From Solea solea (taxonomy: Eukaryota > Chordata > Actinopteri > Pleuronectiformes > Soleidae), in assembly GCF_958295425.1 (NCBI RefSeq), contig NC_081139.1:21085888-21149887 (forward strand): a DNA stretch of 64,000 nucleotides. The letters run 5' to 3'. A program made the position numbers and the translations under genes. Below, piece after piece: positions 1-11,292 of this stretch. The notes under the pieces are model-generated. The model had not been told where the DNA came from. It saw only the letters and a program-made list of their open reading frames with translations, and searched no databases. Numbering within the stretch: position 1 is the first letter of the stretch; each line of letters opens with the position of its first letter.

Positions 1-2630
1 AGGAACTTTCTCTTAAATATCAGCCATGCACACATACTTGTTAAAAGACTGTCTCAGCAGGTAAACAATCCTTTCAGACTCATAATCATGATTGTACATA
101 AACTATACATCAACCTCACGAATGTATTAAATAAAAAGAAAGTACAAGTTGCTCAAGTTTGTACTTACTTTGTTACATCCCACTGTCATAATCGAAGAAT
201 TCTAAATAGTAAAGTAATATTAAATATATATTTACCATAAAGCAAATTCCACTTTTATGAAATATCCTGAGTGAATTTATTGTATCTTGGATACAGGATG
301 TTTTTTATACCCTTAAAGCTGTAGTAGCAACTTTTAAATATAAACAAATGTCCGTTAGATTTAAACTGTTGTGTCGCTCAATGATATTCCCACTCTGAAC
401 ACAGGAAGTGATATTTTTTTGTTTACACATGCTGGAGTATGACTGAAACACAGAGAAGCATCCAAAAATGTTCAGAAGTGATTTCTTCTGTTTAGCAGTT
501 TTGCAAGTGCCTCTTGTCTCCCTCCGTTTCTGATACTACGACTCAATAGAGTTCCTTTTTTTAGATGACGGACGCAGCATACAAATAATGTGACATCATT
601 TCTGTTTGCAAAGACCAAACAGAGGCAGAATAATAACATCAACAACATCATAAATAACCAGGAGTTATGAATTGAAGCGTGTAGCTATTATCCATGTACA
701 AAATCCTCAGGTCGAAACTGTTGCTGCAGGGCAGAAGTTGAGTGGTAAACATGTGTGGAAAGTCTCTAGTTTCTTGTAAAATGAGGACAGGAGAACAGTA
801 ACCTGTGCCTCGTGTCGTGTCGGTAGAGGCCAATATTGTGTTTCCACATAACCAACCATTTCTGGTGAATCAACAGATCCACTTGCTGAACAATTAAAAT
901 CTTAATATCCTATGGCAGTAAAATTAAGACAGTAAATTATATGATTTCAAATTAACATACCAATAAGCCTTATAGGAAATGTCTCATTAATTAGTCATCC
1001 CTTAATTGGCCCTGAATGCCATTAGTGCGCTGCGTGTGTTAACACATGCGTTCATTAATAACATTACCGTGCCAACCAGATGTACAGGCTCGATTAGTTT
1101 AACTCTTGTTGTCACATCAGCTGTAGCTGGGAGTGTGGGCTGTGCAGTGTGTGTGTGTGTGTGTGTTTGCTGAGAATAATATGACACCCATGCCCATGCT
1201 GATGCACAGGCTGGTTCTGCTTTGATCAATGGTGCCTGGCATTGGTTTTGGGGGGCTGTTGGAGGTGAGGTTGGGGGGTTGAGGATGGGGGTCTGAACCT
1301 CCCCCTGGTGCTGATGAAGACAAATGAGCTAACAAGACATGACGGAATTGCTTTTGCAAAGGAGGGGGGGCTGAATGCTGTATTGTGATATTGTGTTGAG
1401 GGCGGTTAAAGGGGCAGGTTGATTTATTGTTGCAGCCGGAGATAGCCGCCGTTTTACCTCCTCTCCCTCTTTACGTATTCACCCAGACCCCTCGGTCTTT
1501 AATTACAGCCCCCAGCCTCCACCATTCTCTATCCATGTCCTTATTAGCAAAGTCACACATCATACACATGTCTACAGTGGCAGAGGACAACACTATGCAT
1601 AAAACACTGCAGCCTGGTAAGGGTGGGGTTCGGGGACTGGGTGCCCAACTAGAGCCTTGTGGATTTAGCATTCCACCTTATGGTCAGGAAAACATAAATA
1701 CAGAAATGTGCGAGAGTAATGAAGGCAGGGAAGTGAAGGTCAAAGAAGGAGCTAAGGTGGAAAATAAACACGGTATGGATGAAATGGTGGGCAGGAGGGA
1801 AAGGAGCCGATTAAGATATGTACATAATGGGAAAGAGGGATAGGGGATGACAAATGGAGAAATAGAGCAATCCTCAGAGAGGGGAGGAGGGGCAAAGCCA
1901 TGTTAAATGGTGCAGGAGACCTGAGAGTATAGGTGGAGCCCACTGGTCCAATCTGCTGAATTTATAGGAGGAAAAGAAGGGGAAAGGCACAAAAAAATGA
2001 ATTAGTAATACAGGAAAAAATGCTGATCTGCAGTTTAGCAGTTAGCTAAATACACTCTGCCATGTTGGATAATTACTTGGTCTATTTGTTCTAAAATGAA
2101 TACAGATAATCTGCGCACTATAACAAGGCCAATACCCTTGTACCAGTAAGTGGATAAATTGCTGTGCAGGTCTACATTAGTGATTCTCCACAGCGAAAAT
2201 GAGAGACAGAAGGTGGAGAGTTAAGGGAGGGGAGCACGCTCACCCCTCACAATTTATCACTGCATTGCCATTCGCTTCTGAAATATCAGCCTATTAAAAC
2301 ATTCATTGAGCTGATTAAACTGCAATAAAATTCAACAAAATTTGCACTGACACTTTCAGTGCATGATTTATTAGCGAGGCTTTTGCATGTGCCTCTCCAC
2401 AGCAATGACAAACACGGTGGTGGGAAAGATCAGATGCTGCTGCCACCTCTTGGCTGACTGAGAGATTAAGGGACTTCAGTCCAGTTTTCAGTCTGTTTGT
2501 AACAGCAAGACAGACAAATACAGACGGGCCAGGAAACAACAGGATGATTTTTCTTTTCTTTCAACCTTGATGATAAACTGCTGAATAAATTGGCTTGTTG
2601 TGCCGAACATGAACAATTTCACTTTAATTC
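1..2630. other. Gene-free region at left edge
   Basis: I see no exon with family similarity or convincing splice sites on either strand. A short TG microsatellite sits at 1147-1167 and purine-rich low-complexity tracts at about 1240-1380 and 1730-1900. The part around 400-640 resembles 28040-28320 (listed separately). This may be upstream intergenic sequence or a long intron of a gene outside the window; the sequence does not decide. Confidence 0.5.
398..640. repeat. Diverged interspersed repeat copy
   Basis: Blocks of this stretch recur in the same order near 28040-28320, for example the words around GGAGTATGACTGAAA and CAAAGACCAAACAG. Similarity is patchy, so this looks like an old, unclassified dispersed repeat. 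Confidence 0.35.
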
Positions 2631-2635
2631 AGTTC

Positions 2636-2900
2636 AGTTCAAACAACTTTATTAGTTCCAATACGGGCAAGTGGTAAAGAGGAGCTTGGTAAAGGCGACA
2701 AAACACAGACAACACACAGCAGCAAGTTCACCACATGCCTATATAGTAAAGTGCCAGTAGTTGATAAGAAGCATGATAAAACATAACAGTAAGATATTCA
2801 AAATATGTTCTTTTAAAGATTCAAACAAACATTACATTATTACATTAAAGCAAACACAATCTTACAACCATTAAAGTACTGACTAACACCCAGTGGTTTA
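2636..2900. repeat. Possible LINE 3' tail fragment
   Basis: The segment opens with a CAACTTTATTAGTTCC-like word and continues as an A-rich tract with CACAGACAACACACAG. This resembles the reverse complement of fish non-LTR retrotransposon 3' ends. No coding part remains and the class is uncertain. Confidence 0.3.
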
Positions 2901-3331
2901 AACTCATGTCAACAACTGTGCATTTAATCATTATGCAGAAACTAAGTGTAATTAGCACTGGAAAAGGCGTTGTAATCTCTTGGTTAATATGCAGCCTCAT
3001 ATTTCAGAGTGTCAGAGCGGCTTTAATGCAAATTATATCAATATCACCAGTGAGAACGACATGTCATTATCGAGCAATCCTCTTCTCCTCTACACATTAT
3101 CTAATTATTTGCTGTACTGCATTTCAGTGGAAGTGGAAAAGGTAAGAGGTCAGACTGTAAAAAAACACCCAACCCTCATTTATTTCACTGTGGCAGATGT
3201 GTTTTGTTTTGAACTGGTGTGATATTGATCCATACGGTTTATTACATGCTGTGTGAATGCTGTGTAACTCTGGTCATGATGAATGAGTGTGTGTGTGTGT
3301 GTGGGGGGGGGGATGCACCTTTAATATTGCC

Positions 3332-3642
3332 TTAAAGGTGCCCTGTGTAAAATATAGCAACATTTATTGGTGACGTTTCATGTTGCGGCTGAATATCCCT
3401 CACTTCACCTTCCATTCTGAGTCTGTTGGAGAACTTTCATAGCCTTCAGTTAGCTTCAAAACTCAAGAGATACAAAGTTAGTCCATTATGGGCTGTTGTA
3501 GTGCTGACATTATCATAAAAGGAGAAACAAAAAATAACAAAGTCATACAATCGGATGATTTTACACTGATGTAGAATTATATTATCTTTAATTTCGGCCT
3601 AAATAAAATGATTTAAGTTAATGTTACACACTGGAACTTTAA
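3332..3642. mobile_element. Non-autonomous DNA transposon (MITE)
   Basis: A 311-bp segment is bounded by imperfect inverted ends. The left reads TTAAAGGTGCCCTGTGTAA; the reverse complement of the right reads TTAAAGTTCCAGTGTGTAA. The interior is AT-rich and non-coding. The ends resemble a very common fish hAT-like MITE family, recognised from memory. I found no clean target duplication, so class is tentative. Confidence 0.5.
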
Positions 3643-4532
3643 GAAGTAGGTTGTCAGATTTTACATTCCTAGTGTTACATGGTCCTCGTGCACGCACACA
3701 TCCATATGACTGTCCGACCCTCTGTTTTATATTTTATAAAGCTTGAACCTTTTTTGTTCAGATGTTATCAGGTGGTGATTGAGAGTGAAAGTATATCTAT
3801 TTTAACCAAATTTAACAGCTCTGGAGTCATTGTAATGACTTGTTGCAGGGAGATTAGGGGGCTGTCTCCACTCCCACTACTGTCTGTTCATGGAAAACCA
3901 GCCTTGCAAGATCAGGGACTCGTGAGAAATACGTGCCAGGTTCTGGCTATAGATAGAGGCATTGTTATTTTAGATGTTCATCATCATGGCAGAGCCAGTG
4001 AAAAAGATAAGTAAACATTGGACCGGCTTTTTGCGAATGGCAATAAGCATGCAAAATGGATGCCGACCAGCATGGACATGGCTCCACAGCTTGTGTTTGC
4101 CAGCTCCATTGAAAATAAATGCACATGGCCAGGAGACACGAAGGGAGGGGGGAGCGTCAGTAGTGAGTTTTTATAAGAGTGAAGATAAAGTGGTAGACAA
4201 TGGATGATGGATGTTTGCGGTGGTGTCATTAGAATATGTACTCTGAAACTGTAGGGGGGGCTCTGTAGAGAAAAGGTTAAGAAGCAACCAGACTTGCAAA
4301 GTTCAATATATCATGTGCTGTATTGTGATCAGTGAAGCCAGTATTCCACTTTAACACATTTCGTTCCACATCTCTGATGACAGGTCATGATATGTTTTGA
4401 TATAATACATTTCTAATGTATATCACCTTCAACTATCATGATGTGACAATTTGTGTATGTCTGTGCCTCTATATACCTAATATGTTTGTCTGTCAGAAAG
4501 CATTGACATTCTGGCTGGTTTTATCACTTTTA

Positions 4533-4533
<1 letters not shown>

Positions 4534-4595
<62 letters not shown>
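4534..4595. repeat. (GATA)n microsatellite, LINE 3' tail
   Basis: About 15 uninterrupted TAGA/GATA units run directly into ACTTTATTC. On the minus strand this is the 3' terminus of the adjacent LINE, followed by a (TATC)n tail. Short tandem repeats at the 3' end are typical of CR1/L2/Rex1-type fish LINEs, so the microsatellite is best read as part of the insertion. Confidence 0.75.
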
Positions 4596-4791
4596 CTTTA
4601 TTCATCTCACAGAAATTCACAGTTCAGCAGCTCCAGAATATGTTACACGATAGAAACATAAGAGGCATGCAGGTCTATGTACAGTCTAAATATAAACTGA
4701 AACATATGTATAAAAAGGAAAAAAGAAAAAATATATAAAAAATATAAAGGCGTTGTAGAATGAGATGTACATGTGTGCTTGCGTGTATGTG

Positions 4792-6645
4792 TCATGTATG
4801 ATGCAGGTTGAAGAGTCTGATGGCATGGGGGAGGAATGATCTCCTCAGTCTTTCTGTGGAGCAGGACATTGACAGCAGTCTGTCACTGAAGCTGCTCCTC
4901 TGTCTGTGTATGGTGCTGTGTAGTGGATGGTGTGGATTGTCTATGATGGACAGGAGCCTGTTGAGTGTGCGTCGCTCAGCTATCGATGTCAGACTGTCCA
5001 GTTCTGTGCCTACAACAGAGCCTGCCTTCCTTATTAGTTTGTCCAGGCGTGAAGCGTCCTTCTTCTTTAGGCTGCCCCCCCAGCACACCACTGTGTACAG
5101 GAGGGCACTCGCTACCACAGACTGGTAGAAGGTCTGTAGCAGCTTCCTGCAGACGTTGAAGGATGCCAGCCTTCTAAGGAAGTACAGACGACTCTGTCCT
5201 TTCCTGCACAGAGCATCTGTGTTGGTGGTCCAGTCCAGCCTGTCATCCAGCTGTACTCCCAGGTATTTGTAGGTGTGCACCACCTCCACACAGTCCCCCT
5301 TGATAAGAACTGGTTCTGGGTGCACCCTGGATCTCCGGAAATCCACAACCATCTCCCTGGTCTTGGTGGTGTTTAGGAGCAGATGATTGTTGTCACACCA
5401 TTTGACGAAGTCCTGGATGAGCTCCCTGTACTCATCCTCGTTTCCGCTCCTGATACAGCCAACAATGGCTGTGTCGTCCGCAAATTTCTGCACATGGCAG
5501 AGCTCTGAGTTGTGCTGAAAGTCAGACGTGTACAGGGTAAACAAGACAGGAGAGAGCACAGTCCCCTGCGGCGCCCCCGTGTTGCTGACCACCATGTCAG
5601 ACCTGCATTCCCCCAGTCTCACATACTGGGGTCGGCCAGTCAGGTAGTCACTTATCCAGGCAACTAGGTGTGAACCCACTCCCATCCCGGACAGCTTGTC
5701 CCTCAGGAGCAGAGGCTGGATGGTGTTGAAGGCGCTGGAGAAATCCAAGAATGTAATTCTCACAGCACCGCTGCCTCTGTCCAGGTGAGAGAGAGATCGA
5801 TGTTGCAGGAAGATGATGGCATCTTCCACTCCCACCTTTTCCCGGTAAGCAAACTGTAGGGGGTCAAGGGCATGGCAGGTCTGTGGCCTGAGGTGATGAA
5901 GCACCAGTCGTTCCATGGTCTTCATCACGTGCGACGTCAGGGCCACAGGTCTGAAGTCGTTCATCTCTCCAGGATGGGGTTTCTTTGGGACTGGGATGAT
6001 GCACGATGTCTTCCACTGCTGGGGAACCTTCCCCAGTCCCAGGCTCAGGTTGAAGATGTGCTGAAGGGGTTGACCCAGTTCCCGCGCGCAGGCCTTCAGC
6101 AGTCGAGGTAACACTCCATCTGGACCTGCAGCTTTGTTAGGACGCAGCCTCCTCAGCTCTCCATAAACCTGAGCTGCCGTGATCGTGGGTGGTGTGGTGG
6201 GGGGTTGGGAGTTGTCCTCATCTGTGTTAGTGGAGGCTTGTGTGAGTTGGGGGGTGAGGTGAGGGGTGAGGGCATCAGCATTCAGATGTGTGAATGGGAT
6301 GGGGTGATCAAACCTGTTAAAGAACTGGTTTAACTGGTTTGCCCTACCCACATCGCTCTCCATGGGGGGTTTTCTCTTGGAGCTGCAGCCAGTGATTGTC
6401 TTCATGCCCTCCCACACCTCCCTCATGTTGTTTTCCTGCATCTTTTGTTCTATCTTCCTCCTGTACTGCTCCTTCGCCTCTCTGAGCTGGACTCTGAGTT
6501 CCTTCTGTATCCGCTTGAGCTCCTGGGTGTCACCATCCTTGAAGGCCATCTTTTTCTGGTTCAGAAGACCCTTGATGTTGCTTGTAATCCAGGGCTTGTT
6601 GTTAGCAAAGCAGCGTACAGTTCTTACAGGAACAACAACGTCCAT
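4792..6645 (-). CDS. LINE ORF2 fragment, reverse transcriptase
   Basis: This open frame of 617 residues encodes the reverse transcriptase and C-terminal part of a LINE ORF2 protein. Visible motifs, in order: an N-terminal basic linker after the lost endonuclease; RPNKAAGPDGV (RT block 1, about residue 170); NDFRPVALTS (about residue 230); LDFSSAFNTI with a catalytic Asp (about residue 300); GAPQGTVLSPVLF (about residue 360); and FADDTAIV, the YxDD-type active-site box (about residue 390). A C-terminal LDKLIRKA-type region follows. There is no frameshift or internal stop, so the copy is young or lightly decayed. It cannot move autonomously because the endonuclease half is absent. The M start is only the first Met inside the truncated frame. 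Confidence 0.8.
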   Translation of the reverse strand: MDVVVPVRTVRCFANNKPWITSNIKGLLNQKKMAFKDGDTQELKRIQKELRVQLREAKEQYRRKIEQKMQENNMREVWEGMKTITGCSSKRKPPMESDVGRANQLNQFFNRFDHPIPFTHLNADALTPHLTPQLTQASTNTDEDNSQPPTTPPTITAAQVYGELRRLRPNKAAGPDGVLPRLLKACARELGQPLQHIFNLSLGLGKVPQQWKTSCIIPVPKKPHPGEMNDFRPVALTSHVMKTMERLVLHHLRPQTCHALDPLQFAYREKVGVEDAIIFLQHRSLSHLDRGSGAVRITFLDFSSAFNTIQPLLLRDKLSGMGVGSHLVAWISDYLTGRPQYVRLGECRSDMVVSNTGAPQGTVLSPVLFTLYTSDFQHNSELCHVQKFADDTAIVGCIRSGNEDEYRELIQDFVKWCDNNHLLLNTTKTREMVVDFRRSRVHPEPVLIKGDCVEVVHTYKYLGVQLDDRLDWTTNTDALCRKGQSRLYFLRRLASFNVCRKLLQTFYQSVVASALLYTVVCWGGSLKKKDASRLDKLIRKAGSVVGTELDSLTSIAERRTLNRLLSIIDNPHHPLHSTIHRQRSSFSDRLLSMSCSTERLRRSFLPHAIRLFNLHHT

Positions 6646-6892
6646 ACAGAAGTTGATATACTCAGATGAGTGGTTATAAGGCGGATTTGAGAATTAGACT
6701 TATTTAATGGTATAGGTTTGATTTAATACATGTCACTGTGATTATGTATAATTAGGAAAGTGTGTGTCCTTAGAAGAAGAGCATATGCTTATTTTCAAAC
6801 TACATTCTGTTCCAGTATTTCTTCTCAGACATGGAAGTCAGCACAATGTTACAAACACGTTGCCTCATAGCCTGCTGTCTCCAAAGTTGAAG

Positions 6893-6925
6893 CATTAATT
6901 AATAATTAATTAATAATTAATTACT
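6893..6925. repeat. TAAT-rich simple repeat
   Basis: Three near-perfect units of ATTAATTAATA form a short AT-rich tract. Low-complexity DNA, nothing else seen. Confidence 0.6.
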
Positions 6926-7004
6926 TTTCAAGCCCTATTAGAAATCTAATCAGTTTTTATTTGTAGCATGCAACATTTCAGGGCACTATTATAGAGAGAA
7001 AGAG

Positions 7005-7215
7005 AAACCAGACTGCCCACACGATGAGCAAGCACTTGGCATTATGGGAGAGGGAAAAAACTCCCCTTTGACAGGAAGAGTTCTCTGGCAGAACCAGATT
7101 CAATGATGTGCAGCCATCAACCTCTGCTGATTGCAGTGAAAGGAGGAAAAGAGGGAGAGAGAAAGAGAGAGGAGGGGAAATATGTGAAGGTAGAAGAGAG
7201 AGACAATGAGCAGAT
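7005..7215. repeat. Interspersed fish repeat fragment
   Basis: The words AAAAACTCCCCTTTGACAGG and GGCAGAACCAGATTCA, followed by a GA-rich tract, match a dispersed percomorph repeat I recognise by eye (…AAACTCCCTTTTAACAGG…GCAGAACCAG…). It is non-coding and truncated; class not known. Confidence 0.45.
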
Positions 7216-7552
7216 GTATAACATAGTATTTAAGCACTGTCAGACTAGTTGACAATAGTTATCAAACAGCAGCAGTTTTCTCAGCACTACCTATAGCTTT
7301 CATGTAACAACCGAAGCACTTTCAGATAATTTAGTTTTAACTTATGTTCCAGTTAAAACGTAATATTCACTCGCACTTTGTCTGAACTAAAATAATTATG
7401 CAAAAGTGTGATTCTGAGACAACTATACCCACTATGTAGCTGTTAACTGTTACAGGCACTGGCAGGGCATGGGCATACGCACAGTATTGGATTACCCACC
7501 ATGCTTTAGCATTAAGGTCATTACTTCATAATGAAGCAGTGACATAAAAGCT

Positions 7553-7706
7553 ATGAATACAGATCAGGTCCAGAGTTCTGAGAAGAGCATGAGGATGTGG
7601 TACCTTGCTGTTCTCTCAGCCCAGTGGTTTCTCACTGTCACACTGGTGACCTGTCTACTGCTCTGGATCAGGAGGAGAAGTCATGGTGCATGCACACAGC
7701 ATGGAT
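7553..7706 (+). CDS. Candidate signal-anchor exon, possible alternative pfkm N-terminus
   Basis: The exon opens with an ATG preceded by an in-frame TGA about 21 nt upstream, and ends at a strong GTAAGT donor after 51 codons plus one base (phase 1). The peptide has a polar head of about 15 residues, a hydrophobic segment (WYLAVLSAQWF through LLLWI) and then RRR. By the positive-inside rule this predicts a single-pass signal anchor with a cytosolic C-terminus. It joins in frame to 8916-8987, and that exon joins in frame to the pfkm start exon at 19451. I recognise no protein family in these residues. It could be an alternative first coding exon of pfkm or part of a separate small membrane protein. 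A TATA-like CATAAAAG lies just before the ATG. Confidence 0.45.
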
Positions 7707-8226
7707 GTAAGTGTCTCTGCATGTTTGTGATGGGTTTATATTCTGCTGGTCTCTGTTTCAGTTAGTGTGTTTGTTTTATATTTAACTGCTCCAAACATTG
7801 CATTTGCCTGAGCATCATGTCTGAAAACTTTTGACATAATATTTCCTAAATTGTCATATAAACTTGCAGTACACGTTATGTTTGGGCATGCTCAGTTGTG
7901 GGGATGACTGTGCACTTTAAGAAGGAGACCAGTGTCTATTTATTTCATTGATAGCAGCACTGTGTGTCTGTGCCCTGAATCTATTTAAAGCCACATTCAA
8001 CAGAAGAGCTTCCATTCTTAATATAATTTATTATAGTAATATAATATTGAGCTGTTGATGTTTTATAAAGTACCTTGTAATTTAAGGTTTCTTTATGCTT
8101 CTAAATGAATATACCAGAATGTTCTGTAGTGAACAAATGTCATTGTCAAATGAGTTCACAACATTTTGTGTATCAGCTCCACACAACTCTCTGTGTGTCT
8201 TTCTCAGTACCGCAGTTTTTTTTGTT

Positions 8227-8247
8227 TGTGTGTGTGTGTGTGTGTGA
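8227..8247. repeat. (TG)n microsatellite
   Basis: About ten TG units in the candidate intron between 7706 and 8916. The rest of that intron holds nothing I recognise. Confidence 0.7.
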
Positions 8248-8915
8248 GGGAATGTTGAAAAACACGTCAGTAACCACAAGGTCGTAGAGACCAGAGAGTG
8301 TTTATGTAATTACTGATAAAACCACAGGTATTAAATCTGTTTTGCAGGAACAAAACCCTTAATAATCACAAAACCCCTTGCAACATAATAATTACAGTTG
8401 GGATTTGAATTTCATCCATCAACAAATTTGATTAACTTGTGTTAATTAAAATGTTTCTAAAATGATAGGTTTCATGGGTGAGAGGCTTTACTTCTTCATG
8501 CTCAGATGTTTTCGTGTACAACTATTTTTATCTTCTTGCAACAAATATGACATTGTTGAACTCAACAAATCAGATTCATATACTATTTATTTTCCTTTAT
8601 AAAGGGACCTGAATGATACATATGTGTATGTGGGCATATGCTCTGTCACCACCAGTCTATCAGCTATAGCTCATGGCAAAATATAAGGACAGTGGGAGTA
8701 AACTAACCTGCAGAGAACAGATAGACAATGTTATATAGTGGTGTTATAAATGCTTTCACTAATAAACTAAACAGTAGTGAGTAACAATGCATGAGCAGCT
8801 TGTCTCTTGTAAGAAACGGCGGTCTACGCTGGAATGATGTAGTTTTTAAGCATCTGATGATTCAGCTGTGCAATTCTCTCAGTTTGCCTCACAACATATT
8901 ATTCTTTCTTCTTAG

Positions 8916-8987
8916 GCGACGATGACCTCTCAGGGTCTGAGTGTGAAGGCAAGATGTCTTCCAGTTTTGACCCAGCAGGGGATGCTG
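8916..8987 (+). CDS. Candidate second exon, acidic/Ser-rich linker
   Basis: A 72-nt symmetric exon (phase 1 in, phase 1 out) lies between a good acceptor (TTCTTTCTTCTTAG) and a consensus GTAAGT donor. Joined to 7553-7706 it encodes a Cys, then DDDLSGSECEGKMSSSF and DPAGDA. The open frame, both splice sites and the matching phases support a real exon. Its downstream partner is not proven: the pfkm acceptor at 19451 keeps the frame open into the canonical pfkm ATG with no stop. Confidence 0.45.
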
Positions 8988-9589
8988 GTAAGTCAGACTA
9001 CAGTGAAATGACTATCACTGCCAGTTTAAAAATGTCGAGATAGATGCAGACCTCAAATGCTGTCTGATATTCAGTCAATGGGGATATCATTTGAGATACT
9101 GTATAAAGCCTAAAATGACACCCACAAGTGTTTCCTCACCACATTCACAGACACCATCATCTCGATGTCACTTGGGTACAATAAAATTACACATTTATTT
9201 ATAGGTTCCAGTGGTTTCTGGCAACATAGAAAAAAAAAATAACATTGTCAATAAGAGGATATAAAGTGGGAATATCTAAACAATGTTTTTGGCACCCATC
9301 TCTTGGGGTACCAGGGATAAAGCTATTTTTTCTACAGTGTTTTTTATTTTTTTAATATGTAAACAACCACAATTAACAGTCAGTGTGTGAGTGTATCAAG
9401 AGTTGTATCACTCACAGTCCGCATGCAACCTAACAGAGCTGCAAACGTGTTAAGCAGATCTAGCCACTCAGCGTTTTACATTATTTTACCTTCATTTAAA
9501 TCTGTTTGATTATATTTGCTTTTGGGAGTCTTAAGTCGTGTATGACTGTGCTGAAATCAAAACACTGCAATATGATTCATAAAGGCTTA

Positions 9590-9915
9590 AAATGTGTATG
9601 TGTGTGCGTGTGTGCGTGTGTGTGTATACCTGCACATACATCTTTGAGAGGACCAAAAAACTTAACCACAAGAATCGAGGACAATTTGTGAAATTAAGGA
9701 TATTTTGGCAGGTCTTCACGTCCTGTCACACCTTTTAAGAATGTTTATGGGTTAAGACTTGGTTTTAAGATAAGGGTTACAAAGAGGTTTGTGTTAAGGG
9801 TAAGGGGTTAGGCATTTAGTTTTGATGGTTAAAGTCTGGGTAAGGTGCTTGGGAATGCATTATGTCTATGAATGTCTACTGTAAGAGTGTGTGTGTGGGG
9901 GGGGGGGGGGGGTTG
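9590..9915. repeat. TG-rich GGTTAAG-type interspersed repeat, left copy
   Basis: A (TG)n tract is followed by GGGTTAAGACTTGGTTTTAAG, GGTAAGGGGTTAGG and AATGCATTATGTCTATGAATG, and then a second TG tract and a poly-G run (about 9897-9912). This word order is that of a common fish dispersed repeat. A related copy lies on the other side of the retroelement (19064-19310). Confidence 0.55.
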
Positions 9916-9948
9916 GGGTGGTGTACATGTCTCCAATTTTCCAATTTT

Positions 9949-9952
9949 CATG
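9949..9952. repeat. Target-site duplication CATG (left)
   Basis: CATG directly precedes the TGTA terminus of the 5' LTR and is repeated at 19060-19063 after the TACA terminus of the 3' LTR. Four-base duplications are usual for Ty3/gypsy integrases. Confidence 0.75.
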
Positions 9953-11292
9953 TGTAACAGGGGTGATAAATCCCTCACTCACAGGGTATCTGTTTCTCAA
10001 CTCTCACGGTATTATGTCCAAATCTCGCGGTGACGTCACGGGGTCACGTGGGTCGGCGTGGGTCACGTGGGTCGGCGCAACCAACCGAGGTTTAGTATTG
10101 AGCCGCTGCAGTTCAGTCTCAGAGAGGGAGCAGTGGGGAAGCTGCATGAGAGACGAGCTACAGGAGCCCCTTACCGTGTCGCAACTGCCGTGCCGAGACC
10201 GCGACGGCCGAACGTATGTGTAGTGCGCAGCGGACGGCCGGTGAGTCAAATTGTTTGTAGCCGTTAGCATTAGCATTAGCCGCTAGCATTAGCCGCGGCC
10301 GCCATTCACTTTAATGGAGGTGGCTAGCGCTGTTTAGCAAACATGCCTGGGTCTTTTCTTTTGTAATGAGAAGCCAAGGGTTCTTTTGAGAATGAATGTA
10401 AAGTATATTGCTGTAATGGGTTTAAAGAGTATTGATGATGTATCATGTCTGTTTAATAATGAATCATGTTGCTAATTGTTGTAACTGCTGGTTATGATGA
10501 TGATAGATACAGATGCTATTTATTTTTCTATTTATATTTATATTTGCTAAATCATGACTTTGAGAATATAACATTAGTGCAATGAGTACTTTGTTGAATC
10601 ATGTGGATTAATGTATTGATTGATGTGTGAAACCATGGTGAATGTTATAAGGAACTTTGGTCCTGTTCTTTTGACCAGGATCTTATAGATGGCGAGCTAA
10701 AGGAGCCACGGACTGACAGATTGTCGAATGAGTCGCATCCCTCCTGCCAGGCTGGTAGGGGGCTCTTTGTAGCCCAGTAAAAGACTCTCACCCACTCGCT
10801 CAGCCCCTGCCCAAACACACGCACACACATCCTTCCCCTACACACTTTCCCACTCATTTCCCCTGGACTCAATTCCCCAACCCAGACGTGGGTTTACATA
10901 AACTGTGGGGGGGCAGCTGGGATCATCTTTTTGGCGTATGGGTTTTTGCTTATTTCTGACTCTGACTTTGTTATCTGTTGATGAATTTGAATCGTGAATA
11001 TCTGAATGTGCATATATGCAAATGATTGAAAAAAGTTAACTTACCGTAATTCTTTAATTGTCTGCCTTTAGCAGATCGGCCGGTTCACTGTATATAATAT
11101 CACTTTATTGTTGTGGGTTTTTCATTGCACTTTTTGCTATATAAAAATACATGGTATCATTCAACCAGCAACCTCAGTCTCTGTCTGCTCCCTCCTTTGG
11201 TCGTACCTTAGTCTTCTGATCACTAGCCTATTGTTGTATTTTATTGTTACACATTAGCTTCAGTGTTAAATTTGTGTGACATAGGTGCTACA
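9953..11292 (+). repeat. 5' LTR
   Basis: 1340 bp, TGTAACAGG...GGTGCTACA. The GC-rich first third holds a perfect CRE (TGACGTCA, 10031-10038) and two CACGTG E-boxes (10045-10050, 10064-10069) inside a repeated GGTCACGTGGGTCGGCG unit, then GTTAGCATTAGC repeats near 10263-10293. A consensus donor GTGAGT lies at 10241. The last third is AT-rich with TATATAA-type boxes near 11093 and 11138, plausibly core promoter or poly(A) region. Confidence 0.9.
10031..10069 (+). promoter_or_regulatory. LTR CRE plus two E-boxes
   Basis: A perfect palindromic CRE, TGACGTCA, is followed by two CACGTG E-boxes 19 bp apart within a short direct repeat. CREs bind CREB/ATF proteins and CACGTG binds USF/MYC/CLOCK-type bHLH factors. 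The same sites recur in the 3' LTR at 17798-17836. Function is inferred from motif only. Confidence 0.5.

Larger units (their letters stand above)
4534..6696 (-). mobile_element. 5'-truncated non-LTR retrotransposon (LINE)
   Basis: A minus-strand LINE insertion of about 2.16 kb runs from a position near 6690-6696 to the (TATC)n tail at 4534. The reading frame continues a few codons above the first methionine (6645) and then meets a TAA at about 6692, which marks the truncation point. The apurinic endonuclease domain and 5' UTR are missing, as expected for incomplete target-primed reverse transcription. Conserved RT words and the microsatellite tail suggest the CR1/L2/Rex1 group, but the exact clade is not settled from sequence alone. 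No clear target duplication was seen. Confidence 0.8.

Noticed and set aside
1427..1843. 138-codon open frame in the left intergenic region
   Set aside because: No recognisable domain, purine-biased composition in its second half, and no splice or promoter context.
4534..4595. CRISPR-like regular repeat
   Set aside because: Plain GATA microsatellite without spacers in a vertebrate genome.
9891..10223. Open frame across the 5' LTR boundary, repeated at 17685-17990
   Set aside because: It starts in poly-G flanking DNA in one copy and in the pol tail in the other; it is a by-product of GC-rich LTR sequence.
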